Part shown: positions 9,301-16,978 of the stretch, one piece after another
Numbering within the stretch: the stretch's first letter is position 1
How the letters are laid out: each line of letters opens with the position of its first letter
Assembly (NCBI RefSeq): GCF_026229185.1
Contig: NZ_JAGGJA010000001.1
Coordinates: 496,001-560,000 of the forward strand
Length of the DNA stretch: 64,000 bases
From: Fodinibius salsisoli
GTDB taxonomy: Bacteria > Bacteroidota > Rhodothermia > Balneolales > Balneolaceae
Reading direction: 5' to 3'
Translations under genes and position numbers: made by a program
The notes under the pieces: generated by a model
Database searches by the model: none
Seen by the model: only the letters and a program-made list of their open reading frames with translations
Told to the model about the DNA's origin: nothing

Positions 9301-9471
9301 TTCGGGCCCCACATTGGGATAATCCGTAGCCACCGTAAGCTGAGGAAATTCTACCGGCGGCAGCAAATCAACCGGTAAATAACGAAATGACATAACCCCC
9401 AGCACGATGATGATAAGAAACAGCATCGTGGTAGCAATGGGGCGTTTGACAGCAGTTTCAGTGATCTTCAT
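6355..9471 (-). CDS. RND efflux transporter permease (HAE/AcrB-like)
   Basis: 1038 aa, full length for the family. Transmembrane helix 1 lies at about 13-31, a first periplasmic porter loop at 34-335, helices 2-6 at about 336-485, a second helix set with RHKPTVFGVTGALVVLCFLL, a second porter loop, and helices 8-12 containing MLIGIVVNNAIVLVDYINLMRR. The proton-relay helix reads GLIVDNAIVVLEN, with one aspartate (D398) followed by N399 instead of the D-D pair of AcrB. It forms an inner-membrane trimer that exports drugs or lipids with the adaptor encoded 27 bases upstream. No outer-membrane channel gene is adjacent. Confidence 0.95.
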   Translation of the reverse strand: MKITETAVKRPIATTMLFLIIIVLGVMSFRYLPVDLLPPVEFPQLTVATDYPNVGPEEVEKIITQRIENTIAGVPGVERVRSSSEEGESRVTLEFAQGTDIDVAANDIRAALDRVRDDLPPEADAPRIWKFDPNDFPVVIIGANSDMNLQELTQVLDREVTKRFEQIAGVGSIDIWGGVYREVHVELKRDRLIASGLSSAQVQQAIASENVNLPGGNVNSGVQELYVRTLGEYKSIDQIANTIITVVDGKPIRVKDVAEVSWGYEDLNRLVTIDKKPMVRFGIRKQTGANTVAVAENIRSELEKVNTERKDMELFVTTDQSEFIQNSIDNVQSSAVWGALLAIVVLYLFLRNGSSTFIIAVSIPISIIATFALLYFNGLTLNQMSFGGLALGVGLIVDNAIVVLENIIRLREERGKDLEASALVGTREVGGAIVASTITTSVIFLPVVFMQTISGTIFQQLALVVVFALLCSLFVALTLVPMLCSKFLTVQPEKSKEAQKKNWFQRIFRLMEHKYSKMIETTLRHKPTVFGVTGALVVLCFLLIPLIPVELTPQSDADEIDVDFMMAEGTNIAVQNQYLQELEKVVRASLPMEDVEHLTTEVRDGRAEVEIAMVKASERSMSTSKVADQIRENVVGLVPGGDIRVSAQSGLWILRRIFGSGGGEAVEVQLRGYNLERAQTISQEIKRRMEEIPEVTGVRTDRREGQPEENLVFDREKIADLGLSVREVAQVIQTNVGGSRAGTFRVGGDEYPITVRLQPEDRLSSTDLENISIRTPNGEVLPVSAVVNKTKARGPTDINRVNSQRVSYISANLESGVALGEAVEKIQAKLADMQLPDGYSIVYGGEYEEQQKAAADFRLSIIMAIILIYMVMAAQFERFFDPLIVMFSVPLAVIGVVPTLMLTGTTINMQSMMGIVMLIGIVVNNAIVLVDYINLMRREHGMTVQQAVIHSGKLRLRPILMTTLTTVLGLLPLSFGLGSGAELQASLARVVIGGLTASTLVTLVFIPVIYVASEQAFNRIRAKSWMPFSKREIKPAKA

Positions 9472-9498
9472 GGCGTTGGGTGTTCGTTACTAATAAAA

Positions 9499-10818
9499 TT
9501 ATGGATTTGAGGAACTGCCGGTGGTTTGGTTTTCATCCAAAACACGTTGTAGCAGGTCTTGGCGCTGTAGCCCCTGCAGAGTCATAATACGCTCCCAGGA
9601 ACTCGTTCGTACGCGAGCCTGCCCCAAGGTGCTTCCCGTTAACAGATCTTGTCCAACCGTGACAATCCAACTGCCGGGATCGATACCTTCAATACCGACC
9701 TCAAAGCGCCCTTCAGCTATTACATCTACTTCCTGAAACTCCACATCCGTGGGCTCCGTAAGGGGCGGGGGACTATCAGCGTTGACCTGCTCGGCGGGTT
9801 CTATCTCCGTTCCCAAAGAGGTAGCCACATAAACGCCATCTTCGCCGGTATCAGGGTCTGTAAAAAGGGCACTGGTGGGAATCAACGTAGCCTGTCGACT
9901 TTCTCCATACAGAATATCGACCGGCACAAACATCCCCGGACGGAGCTTTTTGCTATCATTGGAAACGTCAATTTCTCCTTCGGTGCTGCGGGTTACATTA
10001 TTCAGGAAGGGCGATATTCGGGAGAGCTCGGCTTCTATGATCTCACGGTTATCACCAGAGCCGACGTAAATACGGGCCGTTTGGCCTATTTCTACGTCAT
10101 CGAGCATACCTTCGGTCAATACAACCTCCACACGCAGGTTTCCAAGGTCGCCAATAGTAAAAAGCCGGCTTCCCGAGCTTACCTGCATGCCCACTTCTGC
10201 ATTACGCTGGCCCACCGTACCTGTTATGGGAGCACGAATCACCGTTCTTGACAAAATTTCTTTCTGCTCCTGGAGGTTTGATTGCGACTGTTCCAGCTGG
10301 GCCTCAGCCAGCTCAACATCCGCCTCAGCCGATGACATCTGAGCCTCTATGGTTTCAATCTCAAGCGCACTCGAAAGGTTTTGATCGCTCAGCTGCTTTG
10401 TTCGCTTGTATTGGGCTTCCAATTCCTGGTACTGGGCCTGGGCCTGCTTTAGCCGGGCCCGGTTGATGCGAAGTGTAGCCATGGCCTGGTCAACCTGCTC
10501 CTGGTACTGATTGTCTTCCAGCGAAACAATAGGGGCGCCTTTTTGTACCGCTTCCCCATTTTGGACATGAACCTGCGCCAGCTTGCCCGAAATTTCGGGA
10601 TAGAGATCTACCTGGTTTTGGGCAATGACCGTACCACTTAACCGTTCAGACAAGGGCAGCGAACCATAACGAGCCTGGACAGCTTCCACAGCCGGTATAT
10701 TGGCTGAAGCCTCAGACATGCCGTCATTATTGGCCGAACTTCCATAGCAAGAGGCCATCGTTACGGCAGCTAAAAGAAGGAGAATATTGTTAATTACTTT
10801 TGCCTCTGAAAGCACCAT
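9499..10818 (-). CDS. RND efflux periplasmic adaptor (membrane fusion protein), lipoprotein
   Basis: 439 aa. Residues 1-24 form a lipoprotein signal ending VTMASC, so the mature protein would be anchored at the cysteine. The order is then the MFP standard: a biotinyl-lipoyl half (SGKLAQVHVQNGEAVQKGAPIVSLED), a long coiled-coil hairpin of about 100 residues rich in A, Q and E, the second lipoyl half (VIRAPITGTVGQRNAEVGMQVSSGSRL), a beta-barrel and a membrane-proximal domain. It bridges the permease at 6355 to an outer-membrane channel. It is first in a two-gene operon, divergent from the YdjM-like gene. Confidence 0.95.
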   Translation of the reverse strand: MVLSEAKVINNILLLLAAVTMASCYGSSANNDGMSEASANIPAVEAVQARYGSLPLSERLSGTVIAQNQVDLYPEISGKLAQVHVQNGEAVQKGAPIVSLEDNQYQEQVDQAMATLRINRARLKQAQAQYQELEAQYKRTKQLSDQNLSSALEIETIEAQMSSAEADVELAEAQLEQSQSNLQEQKEILSRTVIRAPITGTVGQRNAEVGMQVSSGSRLFTIGDLGNLRVEVVLTEGMLDDVEIGQTARIYVGSGDNREIIEAELSRISPFLNNVTRSTEGEIDVSNDSKKLRPGMFVPVDILYGESRQATLIPTSALFTDPDTGEDGVYVATSLGTEIEPAEQVNADSPPPLTEPTDVEFQEVDVIAEGRFEVGIEGIDPGSWIVTVGQDLLTGSTLGQARVRTSSWERIMTLQGLQRQDLLQRVLDENQTTGSSSNP

Positions 10819-11011
10819 TCGTTTTTATAATTCAATTAATTTTAATTACATAACAGCTTACTGAAAAATGAATAATTTTTGATAAATCTTTCATTAAGAG
10901 ATGTAATATGTTGTTAGAAATAAAGAAACGATTGAATTCTGAAGAAAAGTTGAACTTTTCTATCCTAACGTGGGTTTTGAGCATTTGTTTAATGTTATTT
11001 TACAATAATTT

Positions 11012-12040
11012 ATGGATACAATAACGCAACTGGCCCTCGGTGGTGCTGTCGGCGAAGCCGTTCTGGGAAAAAAGATGGGAAATAAAGGCCCGCTTTGGGG
11101 TGCAGCCATAGGCATCGTACCCGACCTTGACGTGGTCGTCCTTCCTTTTGTTTCTCAAGTAGAAGCGTTGGCTATCCACCGGGGCATCAGCCACTCCCTG
11201 CTATTTTGCGCCATAGCGGCCCCTCTTTTCGGCTGGCTACTCAACCGAAGATATAAAGAGAAGAATATTGGATGGGGACGCTGGGCCTGGATGGTATGCT
11301 TAGCACTGCTCACCCATATCGGCATTGATGTATGTACCACCTACGGCACCCAGATTCTACAGCCGTTTAGCAATCAACTATTTAGCCTCAACTCTATTTT
11401 CATCATTGACCCTTTCTATACGGTTCCGCTCATAGCAGGCCTTATTACCGCTCTCTTTATGCAGCGGGATTCTCTGCGCCGACGATGGGTCAACCGGGCG
11501 GGCCTTGCCCTCAGCTCCCTCTACCTCATCGCAGGCCTGGCCATAAAAACGCACGTTAACGACGTCTTTGACCAAAACTTAGCAGCCCAGGGTATTCGTG
11601 CTGAACAGCAGATGACCACCCCGACACCCTTCAATATTTTCCTGTGGACCGGCTATGCCGTTGAGCAGGATACCATCCACACCGGGCTCTACTCCATTTT
11701 TGATAACGATACACAAATTGAATTCCAGTCTGTGGACCGCCAGGCACATCTTCTTGCTTCCTACCGGGAACAGCTGCCGGTAGAGCGACTGCTCTGGTTC
11801 TCGCAGGGCTATTTCGTGGCCGATGGGGCGGAGGGCAACCTGCTGGTCCACGACTTGCGTTTCGGGCGATCGGACCTTTGGTTGACGGACCAGCCCGCAC
11901 CGTATGTATGGAATTATCGCCTCCTCTTTAACGGGGATTCTTCCAAAGTAACGGGCTTTAACCGCTTTGAACCGAACTTTGCCCGCCGTGCGGCTCTCTT
12001 TGGTCAGCTAATTGAACGTGTGCTTGGGGAGGACACTTAG
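11012..12040 (+). CDS. YdjM-like membrane-bound metal-dependent hydrolase (DUF457)
   Basis: 342 aa. The N-terminus MDTITQLALGGAVGEAVLG followed by GIVPDLDVV and HRGISHSLLF contains the conserved D-x-D and H-R-x-x-S-H metal-binding motifs of the YdjM/DUF457 family. Helices follow at about 60-80, 95-115 and 125-145. The last 150 residues form a soluble domain with two W-rich strands. In E. coli the relative YdjM is SOS-controlled; no LexA-like box is visible here. Substrate unknown. Divergent from the RND operon across a 193-base spacer. Confidence 0.85.
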   Translation: MDTITQLALGGAVGEAVLGKKMGNKGPLWGAAIGIVPDLDVVVLPFVSQVEALAIHRGISHSLLFCAIAAPLFGWLLNRRYKEKNIGWGRWAWMVCLALLTHIGIDVCTTYGTQILQPFSNQLFSLNSIFIIDPFYTVPLIAGLITALFMQRDSLRRRWVNRAGLALSSLYLIAGLAIKTHVNDVFDQNLAAQGIRAEQQMTTPTPFNIFLWTGYAVEQDTIHTGLYSIFDNDTQIEFQSVDRQAHLLASYREQLPVERLLWFSQGYFVADGAEGNLLVHDLRFGRSDLWLTDQPAPYVWNYRLLFNGDSSKVTGFNRFEPNFARRAALFGQLIERVLGEDT

Positions 12041-12425
12041 GAAGAGTGTAGGGCACAGGGCCGGGATCCCCCATAAGATTTTAACCGGGCCATTGCATGG
12101 GAACCTTCATCGGCCTCACATAGGGCCAAACTGCCAATGGACAATATTATTGGGAAACCTCAGCTCAATGTCCTCCTGCTTCTTTTTTACAAGGCTATTT
12201 AATATCACTTCCAGCAGTTGTATATCATATTTCTGATTGGGTGCTTTTGGCCATCCCCCTGTATCCCCCTTCAAAGGGGGACTCCGGAGCTTCTTTCTCA
12301 ATATTCAATTGCTATGCATTATTAATGCTATCTCTTTTCTCTAACTTATGCAATCTATGCAGGCTCAACTTTGAGTCCTCCTTTGAAGAAGAAAAAGGAG
12401 GATGGCCCTGCACTGGAATCGTCTA
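12041..12425. other. non-coding spacer with repeat fragments
   Basis: Gap after the YdjM-like gene. It contains the intergenic motif TCCCCCTTCAAAGGGGGACT (about 12264-12284, recurring near 18137), and CCTCCTTTGAAGAAGAAAAAGGAGG at about 12378-12402, a hairpin with 7-base arms. A minus-strand frame near 12116-12240 reads like protein (QLLEVILNSLVKKKQEDIEL) but runs into the repeat and has no convincing start; it may be a gene remnant. Confidence 0.5.
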
Positions 12426-12539
12426 TCACGCTTCGGTGGGACAGGGGATGCCTTCCGCCCAATACGAATTCTGCAAAAAGCCGTGGATGCGATCTTCTCG
12501 ATTATCGGTGATGATATAGTCGCCGTTCTTCCATTTCAT
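12426..12539 (-). pseudogene. GNAT acetyltransferase, N-terminal fragment
   Basis: The minus strand from the ATG at 12539 reads MKWKNGDYIITDNREDRIHG, then FLQNSYWAEGIPCPTEA and a stop (37 aa). The phrase NSYWAEGIP is the typical N-terminal motif of a GNAT subfamily of small acetyltransferases, but the acetyl-CoA-binding half is missing. The first 16 codons match, at DNA and protein level, the start of the longer broken copy at 13472-13747 on the other side of ferritin, so both derive from one ancestral gene or a duplication. Confidence 0.75.
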
Positions 12540-12811
12540 GGGTCTATTCTGTATTAAATTTTGAGGATTAAAGGGCTTTACGCTTAAGGAACACTTACAT
12601 AATGAACGGAGAGCTCAAAAGCCAGGGGGTTAGGTGGGTGGATTTTTGGAAGTGTAAACAGGATTTTTAAAGCCTGATATTACAAGCAGGTCTTTCAATA
12701 GAGTCCCACAATGTGTTAAATAATAGGTATATATAGGACAATTTAGCATCATAATGGTATTTTGGTGATAGATATAAATCAGTCACTAACTGAAATTAAA
12801 TATTTGATACT

Positions 12812-13342
12812 ATGATTAAGCAAAATATAGAAGAAGAAATAAACAATCAGATTCAAGAAGAATTTCAGTCGGCGTATGCTTATTTGGCAATGTCAGCGTG
12901 GTTTGAAGAGAAAAACCTTGGTGGTTTTGCAAGCTGGCTGAAAGCCCAGTGGCAAGAGGAAATAGAACATGCCATGAAATTTTACAATCACCTTATTCAA
13001 AGAGACGGACGACCAATATTACAAGATATTGAAAAGCCAAAAGGGCAATTTGATTCTCCACGGAAAGCGTTCGAGTCGGCTCTTGAACAGGAGCAGCATA
13101 TTACCAAACGTATTCATAAACTGTATAAGCTTGCCCGGGAGGAAGACGATTATCCGCTCGAAAGTTTGTTACTTTGGTTTATTGATGAACAGGTGGAGGA
13201 AGAAGAGATGGTGCAAGATATTATTGATAAGCTAAAATTAGTTGGAGAAGATGGCTCTGGATTGTACCTCCTGGACCGCGAGATGGGAGAAAGACAAGGC
13301 CAGAATGAAAATGAAGCAGAACAAGGCGACGACCAAAAATAA
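12812..13342 (+). CDS. ferritin (non-haem iron storage)
   Basis: 176 aa. Ferritin features: helix A EEFQSAYAYLAMSAWFEEKN with the first glutamate ligand, helix B LKAQWQEEIEHAMKFYNHL with the E-x2-H iron site, IHKLYKLAREEDDYPLESLLLWFIDEQVEEEEMVQDII for helices C and D, and a short charged tail ending in D and Q residues. It forms a 24-mer cage in the cytoplasm that oxidises and stores iron and protects against Fenton chemistry. It is a single gene flanked by two remnants of one GNAT gene. The tail after residue 155 is more acidic than in most ferritins. Confidence 0.95.
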   Translation: MIKQNIEEEINNQIQEEFQSAYAYLAMSAWFEEKNLGGFASWLKAQWQEEIEHAMKFYNHLIQRDGRPILQDIEKPKGQFDSPRKAFESALEQEQHITKRIHKLYKLAREEDDYPLESLLLWFIDEQVEEEEMVQDIIDKLKLVGEDGSGLYLLDREMGERQGQNENEAEQGDDQK

Positions 13343-13471
13343 CCAACCTATTACTAGTTGGCTATAAACGAACACCCCTCTGATTTAAGGGGGAATATTT
13401 TCAAAGTTGAATCGCTGAATCGGGTAATCCCGAGGGCCGGGACATCCTAAAATACATTCGCAGCATCAGCA

Positions 13472-13747
13472 TTAAAGCCGGTCTCGAAAGCGCCACAGTT
13501 TTTGGCGATCGGGGTGCTCCCGGATGCAGGAAACCAGCCACTTGCCCAGCCCGCGTCCATGGTAGTCGTGGATCACAAACACATCGGCAAGGTAGCCGAA
13601 GGTGGCCCGGTCGGTTACGGCGCGGGCGAACCCTATTTGCCGGGCCTCGTGGAATAGCCCAAATCAGAGGGAGTGCTCGATCGACTGCTCCACATCTAAA
13701 TCGTCTCGATTATCGGTGATGGTATAGTTGGCTTTCTACCATTCCAT
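13472..13747 (-). pseudogene. GNAT acetyltransferase pseudogene with two in-frame stops and a deletion
   Basis: From the ATG at 13747 the minus strand reads MEW, TAG, then KANYTITDNRDDLDVEQSIE, later a TGA after EHSL, then FGLFHEARQIGFARAVTD, GYLADVFVIHDYHGRGLGKW and a stop after FRDRL, all in one frame. YHGRGLGKW is the acetyl-CoA-binding Q/R-x-x-G-x-G loop of GNAT enzymes. Compared with the fragment at 12426-12539, about 20 residues around NSYWAEGIP are missing between DDL and VEQS, and the C-terminus is cut short. The usual reaction is N-acetylation of a small molecule; this copy cannot encode it. Confidence 0.85.
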
Positions 13748-13813
13748 GGGGTTGTGTTAATTTTTTTGGAGGAGTAGTCTAAAGGAGGGTTAGGTTGTTA
13801 TTGATTTAAGATT

Positions 13814-15013
13814 TTATTTTCTAACATCCTCACCTTTGAATTCTGGAACCATATCAACCATATGAGAAGGAAAAAGTATTCCTGGCCTTCCATCACCTAC
13901 ATTCCATCCAGGGTCTTTTGTATTCATAAAGTCTTTAACAATTTTAGCAGCATCTTTTTCTAGGCATACCAAAAGATAGGAAAGAAAATTTTGTACAGTC
14001 TGATAATCTTTAATAGCTAAATCTGGAGTCACATTTTTTATAGAGGCTTCCCAAGAATAGAAACTAAAATCACGGAATTTTGTAAACAATGGGATTTTTC
14101 CATCAAAATAAACTGTATCATAAAAGCTTTTAGTAGGATCAATATTTCCATGTAAAAGATCATTTCTGTTATTCATCAATGAATGAAACTCTTTACATAT
14201 TTCAACATTGTTGTAATCTACTGGTTGATAAAACCCATTACAGTATTGATGCAATGTTTTAACTCTTATATCAATTTGTTGTCTTATTATTGATTCATAT
14301 AAACGTTTGTCATTTTTGATATTTTGCTTTGCAAGTAGAAATATTAATAGATTAATGAATGATTCGGCATAGATTGGTGCCAACATACGAATGTTAAGGC
14401 CTAACGAAATAGCTTCAGTATACAGTTTGCCAGTTTCCCTTGTTTTTTCTTTCCATTCTTCAAGCTGTTCAGGATTATGTGGATGTGGTGGGTGGTCATT
14501 TTCTTCAAGTGCTAATGAATCCAATTTTTCAAGTTGGTGCTCAATAACAGATTTTATTCTATAAAATGGATTTACAAATAACTTCCACTTCTCAATCTGA
14601 TTTCGGATTTTTGAAATTTTCTTATGATGGTTAGAGAAATCATCTTTTAATTTTGTTATGAATCTTTTCTTTGCTGTATCTGGATTTTGTAATTGGATAT
14701 GATGCATGATTTCAAGCCGAAAAGTCATACACATTATATCCATTCTACTTCCTTTATATTTCAATGTGTAATGCCAGTGGATAAGATTGTCTGAATCATC
14801 ACTTCTTAGAATCATTTGAAAACCATTGGGCGGTCCAAATCTACCATATAGATAACAATATAAATCTACAGGTTGAATTCCTTCACGAATTATCCATAAA
14901 GTGCCAGATTCTTTGTCTGACAAAGTATTTTGTGTTTTTGGCCTATCCGTAAACTCTTTGATATTCTCTTCAAGAGGAGAGTATTCTAGATTTTTAATAA
15001 TATCTTCAATCAT
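13814..15013 (-). CDS. HEPN-motif protein partnered with the reverse transcriptase
   Basis: 399 aa, AT-rich. The N-terminal third is mixed alpha/beta (YCYLYGRFGPPNGFQMILRS), residues 110-205 look coiled-coil-like and charged, and the C-terminal helical part contains NNRNDLLHGNI, i.e. R283-N-x3-H288, the R-x4-H motif of HEPN ribonucleases, with the preceding helix carrying RQQIDIRVKTLHQY. HEPN proteins cut RNA in toxin-antitoxin, abortive-infection and CRISPR contexts. It is the second gene of the unit, 66 bases after the RT stop and on the same strand. I do not recognise the N-terminal region. The nuclease assignment rests on the motif and context only. Confidence 0.65.
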   Translation of the reverse strand: MIEDIIKNLEYSPLEENIKEFTDRPKTQNTLSDKESGTLWIIREGIQPVDLYCYLYGRFGPPNGFQMILRSDDSDNLIHWHYTLKYKGSRMDIMCMTFRLEIMHHIQLQNPDTAKKRFITKLKDDFSNHHKKISKIRNQIEKWKLFVNPFYRIKSVIEHQLEKLDSLALEENDHPPHPHNPEQLEEWKEKTRETGKLYTEAISLGLNIRMLAPIYAESFINLLIFLLAKQNIKNDKRLYESIIRQQIDIRVKTLHQYCNGFYQPVDYNNVEICKEFHSLMNNRNDLLHGNIDPTKSFYDTVYFDGKIPLFTKFRDFSFYSWEASIKNVTPDLAIKDYQTVQNFLSYLLVCLEKDAAKIVKDFMNTKDPGWNVGDGRPGILFPSHMVDMVPEFKGEDVRK

Positions 15014-15079
15014 TTTCTCTGCTAATATTTTTAAGCAACCTAAGAAACATAAACACGAGAGGCCTACAGAGGTTGCAAC

Positions 15080-16630
15080 TTATAATTCAGCTAAAGTTTC
15101 ATTTAAGAATGTCACATCGCTACCATTTAGATCCATATAAAAATCTTTGTAGTCAATTTGATTAAATACTGGTTTGTTGGGCTGGTCAATAAAAGTCTGA
15201 TAAATATAAATCCACCAATCGTCTTCGCTCTTCTCGTCTATTATTTGTGGTATCATGTCCAAATACTTGGATATATCTAAATCATTCTTTTTTGCATATA
15301 AGTAGGACATTAATGAAGGCAAGCAGTCTCGATCTTCAATTAACTGTTCTGAAATAGACTCATAATTTTTTATTTCCAGTTCATATTTTATCGCAATATA
15401 TAGGGACCAAAGGGCAACATCTGAACGCCTATATTGAATATGCTCTTCACTAATCCTATTGATTTCGTTTTCAATTAAACCCTTTATGCTGTTGCCAAGC
15501 TCATCTTTGTTTTTAGACAAAAAACTGTTAAAGACATCAATAAAGTATGGATGTTGAAAGCAAATTCTGGACAGGTATAAAAAAGTAAATGAGAAAACTT
15601 CTTCATCAGAATATTTTTTACTCGATAAAACTTTGACTGCATATTTTAAAGCTGATTCCCCAGGATTATTTTCAGCTAGATTAATAGCCAAATCTAAAAA
15701 TTCACTGATTCTATTAATTGATTTCTTTGTCAGCTTACTTTCCGATAAAAAATGATTTGAGTACTCTCGTAGCCTTCTTACCCAATTGGGATCCAAAGCT
15801 TTTGGTAATTCTCCAACAACTGTTTTTCTAGTGTTAAGCCTCAAGTGATATTTTTCTAGACTTCTGCTCAAATCAATGAGAAAACTGTCAGCTTCTTCTT
15901 TGGTGCTACAGTAGCATTTATAATCATCAACGAATCTTAAATAATCATAGTCATTTAATTCTTTATCTACTCTAGAAAGAACCAATTCAGATACTATATT
16001 GGAAGTGTCTGGTCCAATTGGGATTCCAATAGTTTCATTTCTTTGCATTGATCTTATGGCAATATCAAGTTTGTTAAACCACCGCCGATTATCATCTTGA
16101 TGTTTTTTTGCTTTTGAATGGCCAACTAGTGCCCAGCAAACTGAATGCGAATAAATGCTGGGATAAAACTTAGATATATCTGCATGGACAAAATATTTTG
16201 CATCTGATTGTTTATCTAAGTGAAGGAATTTTTCGTCATCTCGTAGATTGTAAGATAACATTGAAAATAACCTATTGTTGAGGTTATTAGGTTTAGGAAT
16301 AATCATACTTCTATCTTCATAATCCTCGACTTCTCCAATCTTATTTACTATCCTGTCCCAATTTATTCTAATAGAATCACACAAAAGATAGTATGCGATA
16401 GGGTGGGGAATACTAAGAATTCTTGGGGCGTTGTTGTTTCTCGTTAAACGATATTGAACAAGTGAGAAGCTTCTTTTCTTATATCGGTTTACTCCATTTT
16501 CTATCGCCCATTCACCGAAACTTTTGCTTTGGAAAATGTCGTCTATGGTTTCGGAGAAAAGACCGTATTTAAGAAGTCTTTTATAAACAAAATTAGTCCC
16601 TAGTATATCTTCTATATTGATTTCAGCCAA
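15080..16630 (-). CDS. reverse transcriptase of the defence (Abi/UG/DRT) type
   Basis: 516 aa. Polymerase motifs in order: motif A HADISKFYPSIYSHSV with D151, a motif-B equivalent ETIGIPIGPDTSNIVSEL (201-215), motif C RFVDDYKCY with D235 and D236, and motif D HLRLNTRKTVVGELP (263-276). The catalytic triad is complete. YxDD is replaced by FVDD and the IGPDTS motif B differs from group II intron RTs; there is no maturase or endonuclease domain. Residues 290-516 are all helical, resembling the C-terminal helical-repeat part of Abi-type RTs. It is followed by the HEPN-motif gene. I expect a defence-associated RT but cannot name the DRT class by eye. Confidence 0.85.
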   Translation of the reverse strand: MAEINIEDILGTNFVYKRLLKYGLFSETIDDIFQSKSFGEWAIENGVNRYKKRSFSLVQYRLTRNNNAPRILSIPHPIAYYLLCDSIRINWDRIVNKIGEVEDYEDRSMIIPKPNNLNNRLFSMLSYNLRDDEKFLHLDKQSDAKYFVHADISKFYPSIYSHSVCWALVGHSKAKKHQDDNRRWFNKLDIAIRSMQRNETIGIPIGPDTSNIVSELVLSRVDKELNDYDYLRFVDDYKCYCSTKEEADSFLIDLSRSLEKYHLRLNTRKTVVGELPKALDPNWVRRLREYSNHFLSESKLTKKSINRISEFLDLAINLAENNPGESALKYAVKVLSSKKYSDEEVFSFTFLYLSRICFQHPYFIDVFNSFLSKNKDELGNSIKGLIENEINRISEEHIQYRRSDVALWSLYIAIKYELEIKNYESISEQLIEDRDCLPSLMSYLYAKKNDLDISKYLDMIPQIIDEKSEDDWWIYIYQTFIDQPNKPVFNQIDYKDFYMDLNGSDVTFLNETLAEL

Positions 16631-16978
16631 CTATGATTTTTTTCTTAGGTAAAATTTATTGGGTATTGTAACCTAACATACTCTTATTTGTACTCTTTCC
16701 ATGGTACGTACCAGATGCCTAACATTCAAGAAGCGGTCGTGTAGGGAGTTAGGCGTTTTATGTAGTCCCGGAAGAATAGATAGGGAAACTAAATTTGTGT
16801 GGTTAGTACATGACGACACTTTGACATCTGTAAATAGGCCTTATCACACCCCCTATAGTAAAGTAGACCACTTCACTATAGTGAGGAAGGGTTGTTCACT
16901 ACCCTGAAGTACCCTGCTTCAGGTAAGTAAAGCGGTCTACTTGAGGTTATGAGCTAAAAAGCGACAAAATGGCACTTT
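16631..16978 (-). other. hairpin-rich region upstream of the RT gene; candidate ncRNA or attachment site
   Basis: 348 bases without a gene. On the RT strand it holds an inverted repeat AAGTAGACC/GGTCTACTT (16934-16942 with 16861-16869) closing an 82-base domain. Inside are CCTGAAG/CTTCAGG (16903-16923), AGGGT/ACCCT (16888-16905) and the 12-bp palindrome TCACTATAGTGA (16873-16884). Nearer the RT are GCCTAAC/GTTAGGC (16717-16754), the palindrome TGGTACGTACCA (16702-16713) and ACCTAAC (16671-16677). DRT2- and DRT9-type RTs use a structured ncRNA encoded next to the RT, so this is where such an RNA would lie. The CCTAAC/GTTAGG boxes also resemble integron R boxes. Confidence 0.5.

Noticed and set aside
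8497-9378. 293-codon plus-strand frame inside the RND permease gene
   Set aside because: Shadow of the permease frame, which has clear helices and motifs along its whole length.
12116-12301. 61-codon minus frame with a protein-like stretch
   Set aside because: Its N-terminal third is the translated CCCCTTCAAAGGGG repeat. The remainder could be a gene tail, but no start or domain can be shown; mentioned only in the spacer entry.
16717-16754. GCCTAAC/GTTAGGC pair as a complete attC site
   Set aside because: R boxes fit the consensus but the 38-base span is too short and the inner arms are not complementary; kept only as part of the hairpin-rich region.
16861-16942. Retron msr-msd
   Set aside because: The hairpin domain is next to an RT, but the RT motifs (FVDD, IGPDTS, helical C-terminal region) do not look like a retron RT and no branching-G/inverted a1-a2 arrangement could be defined.
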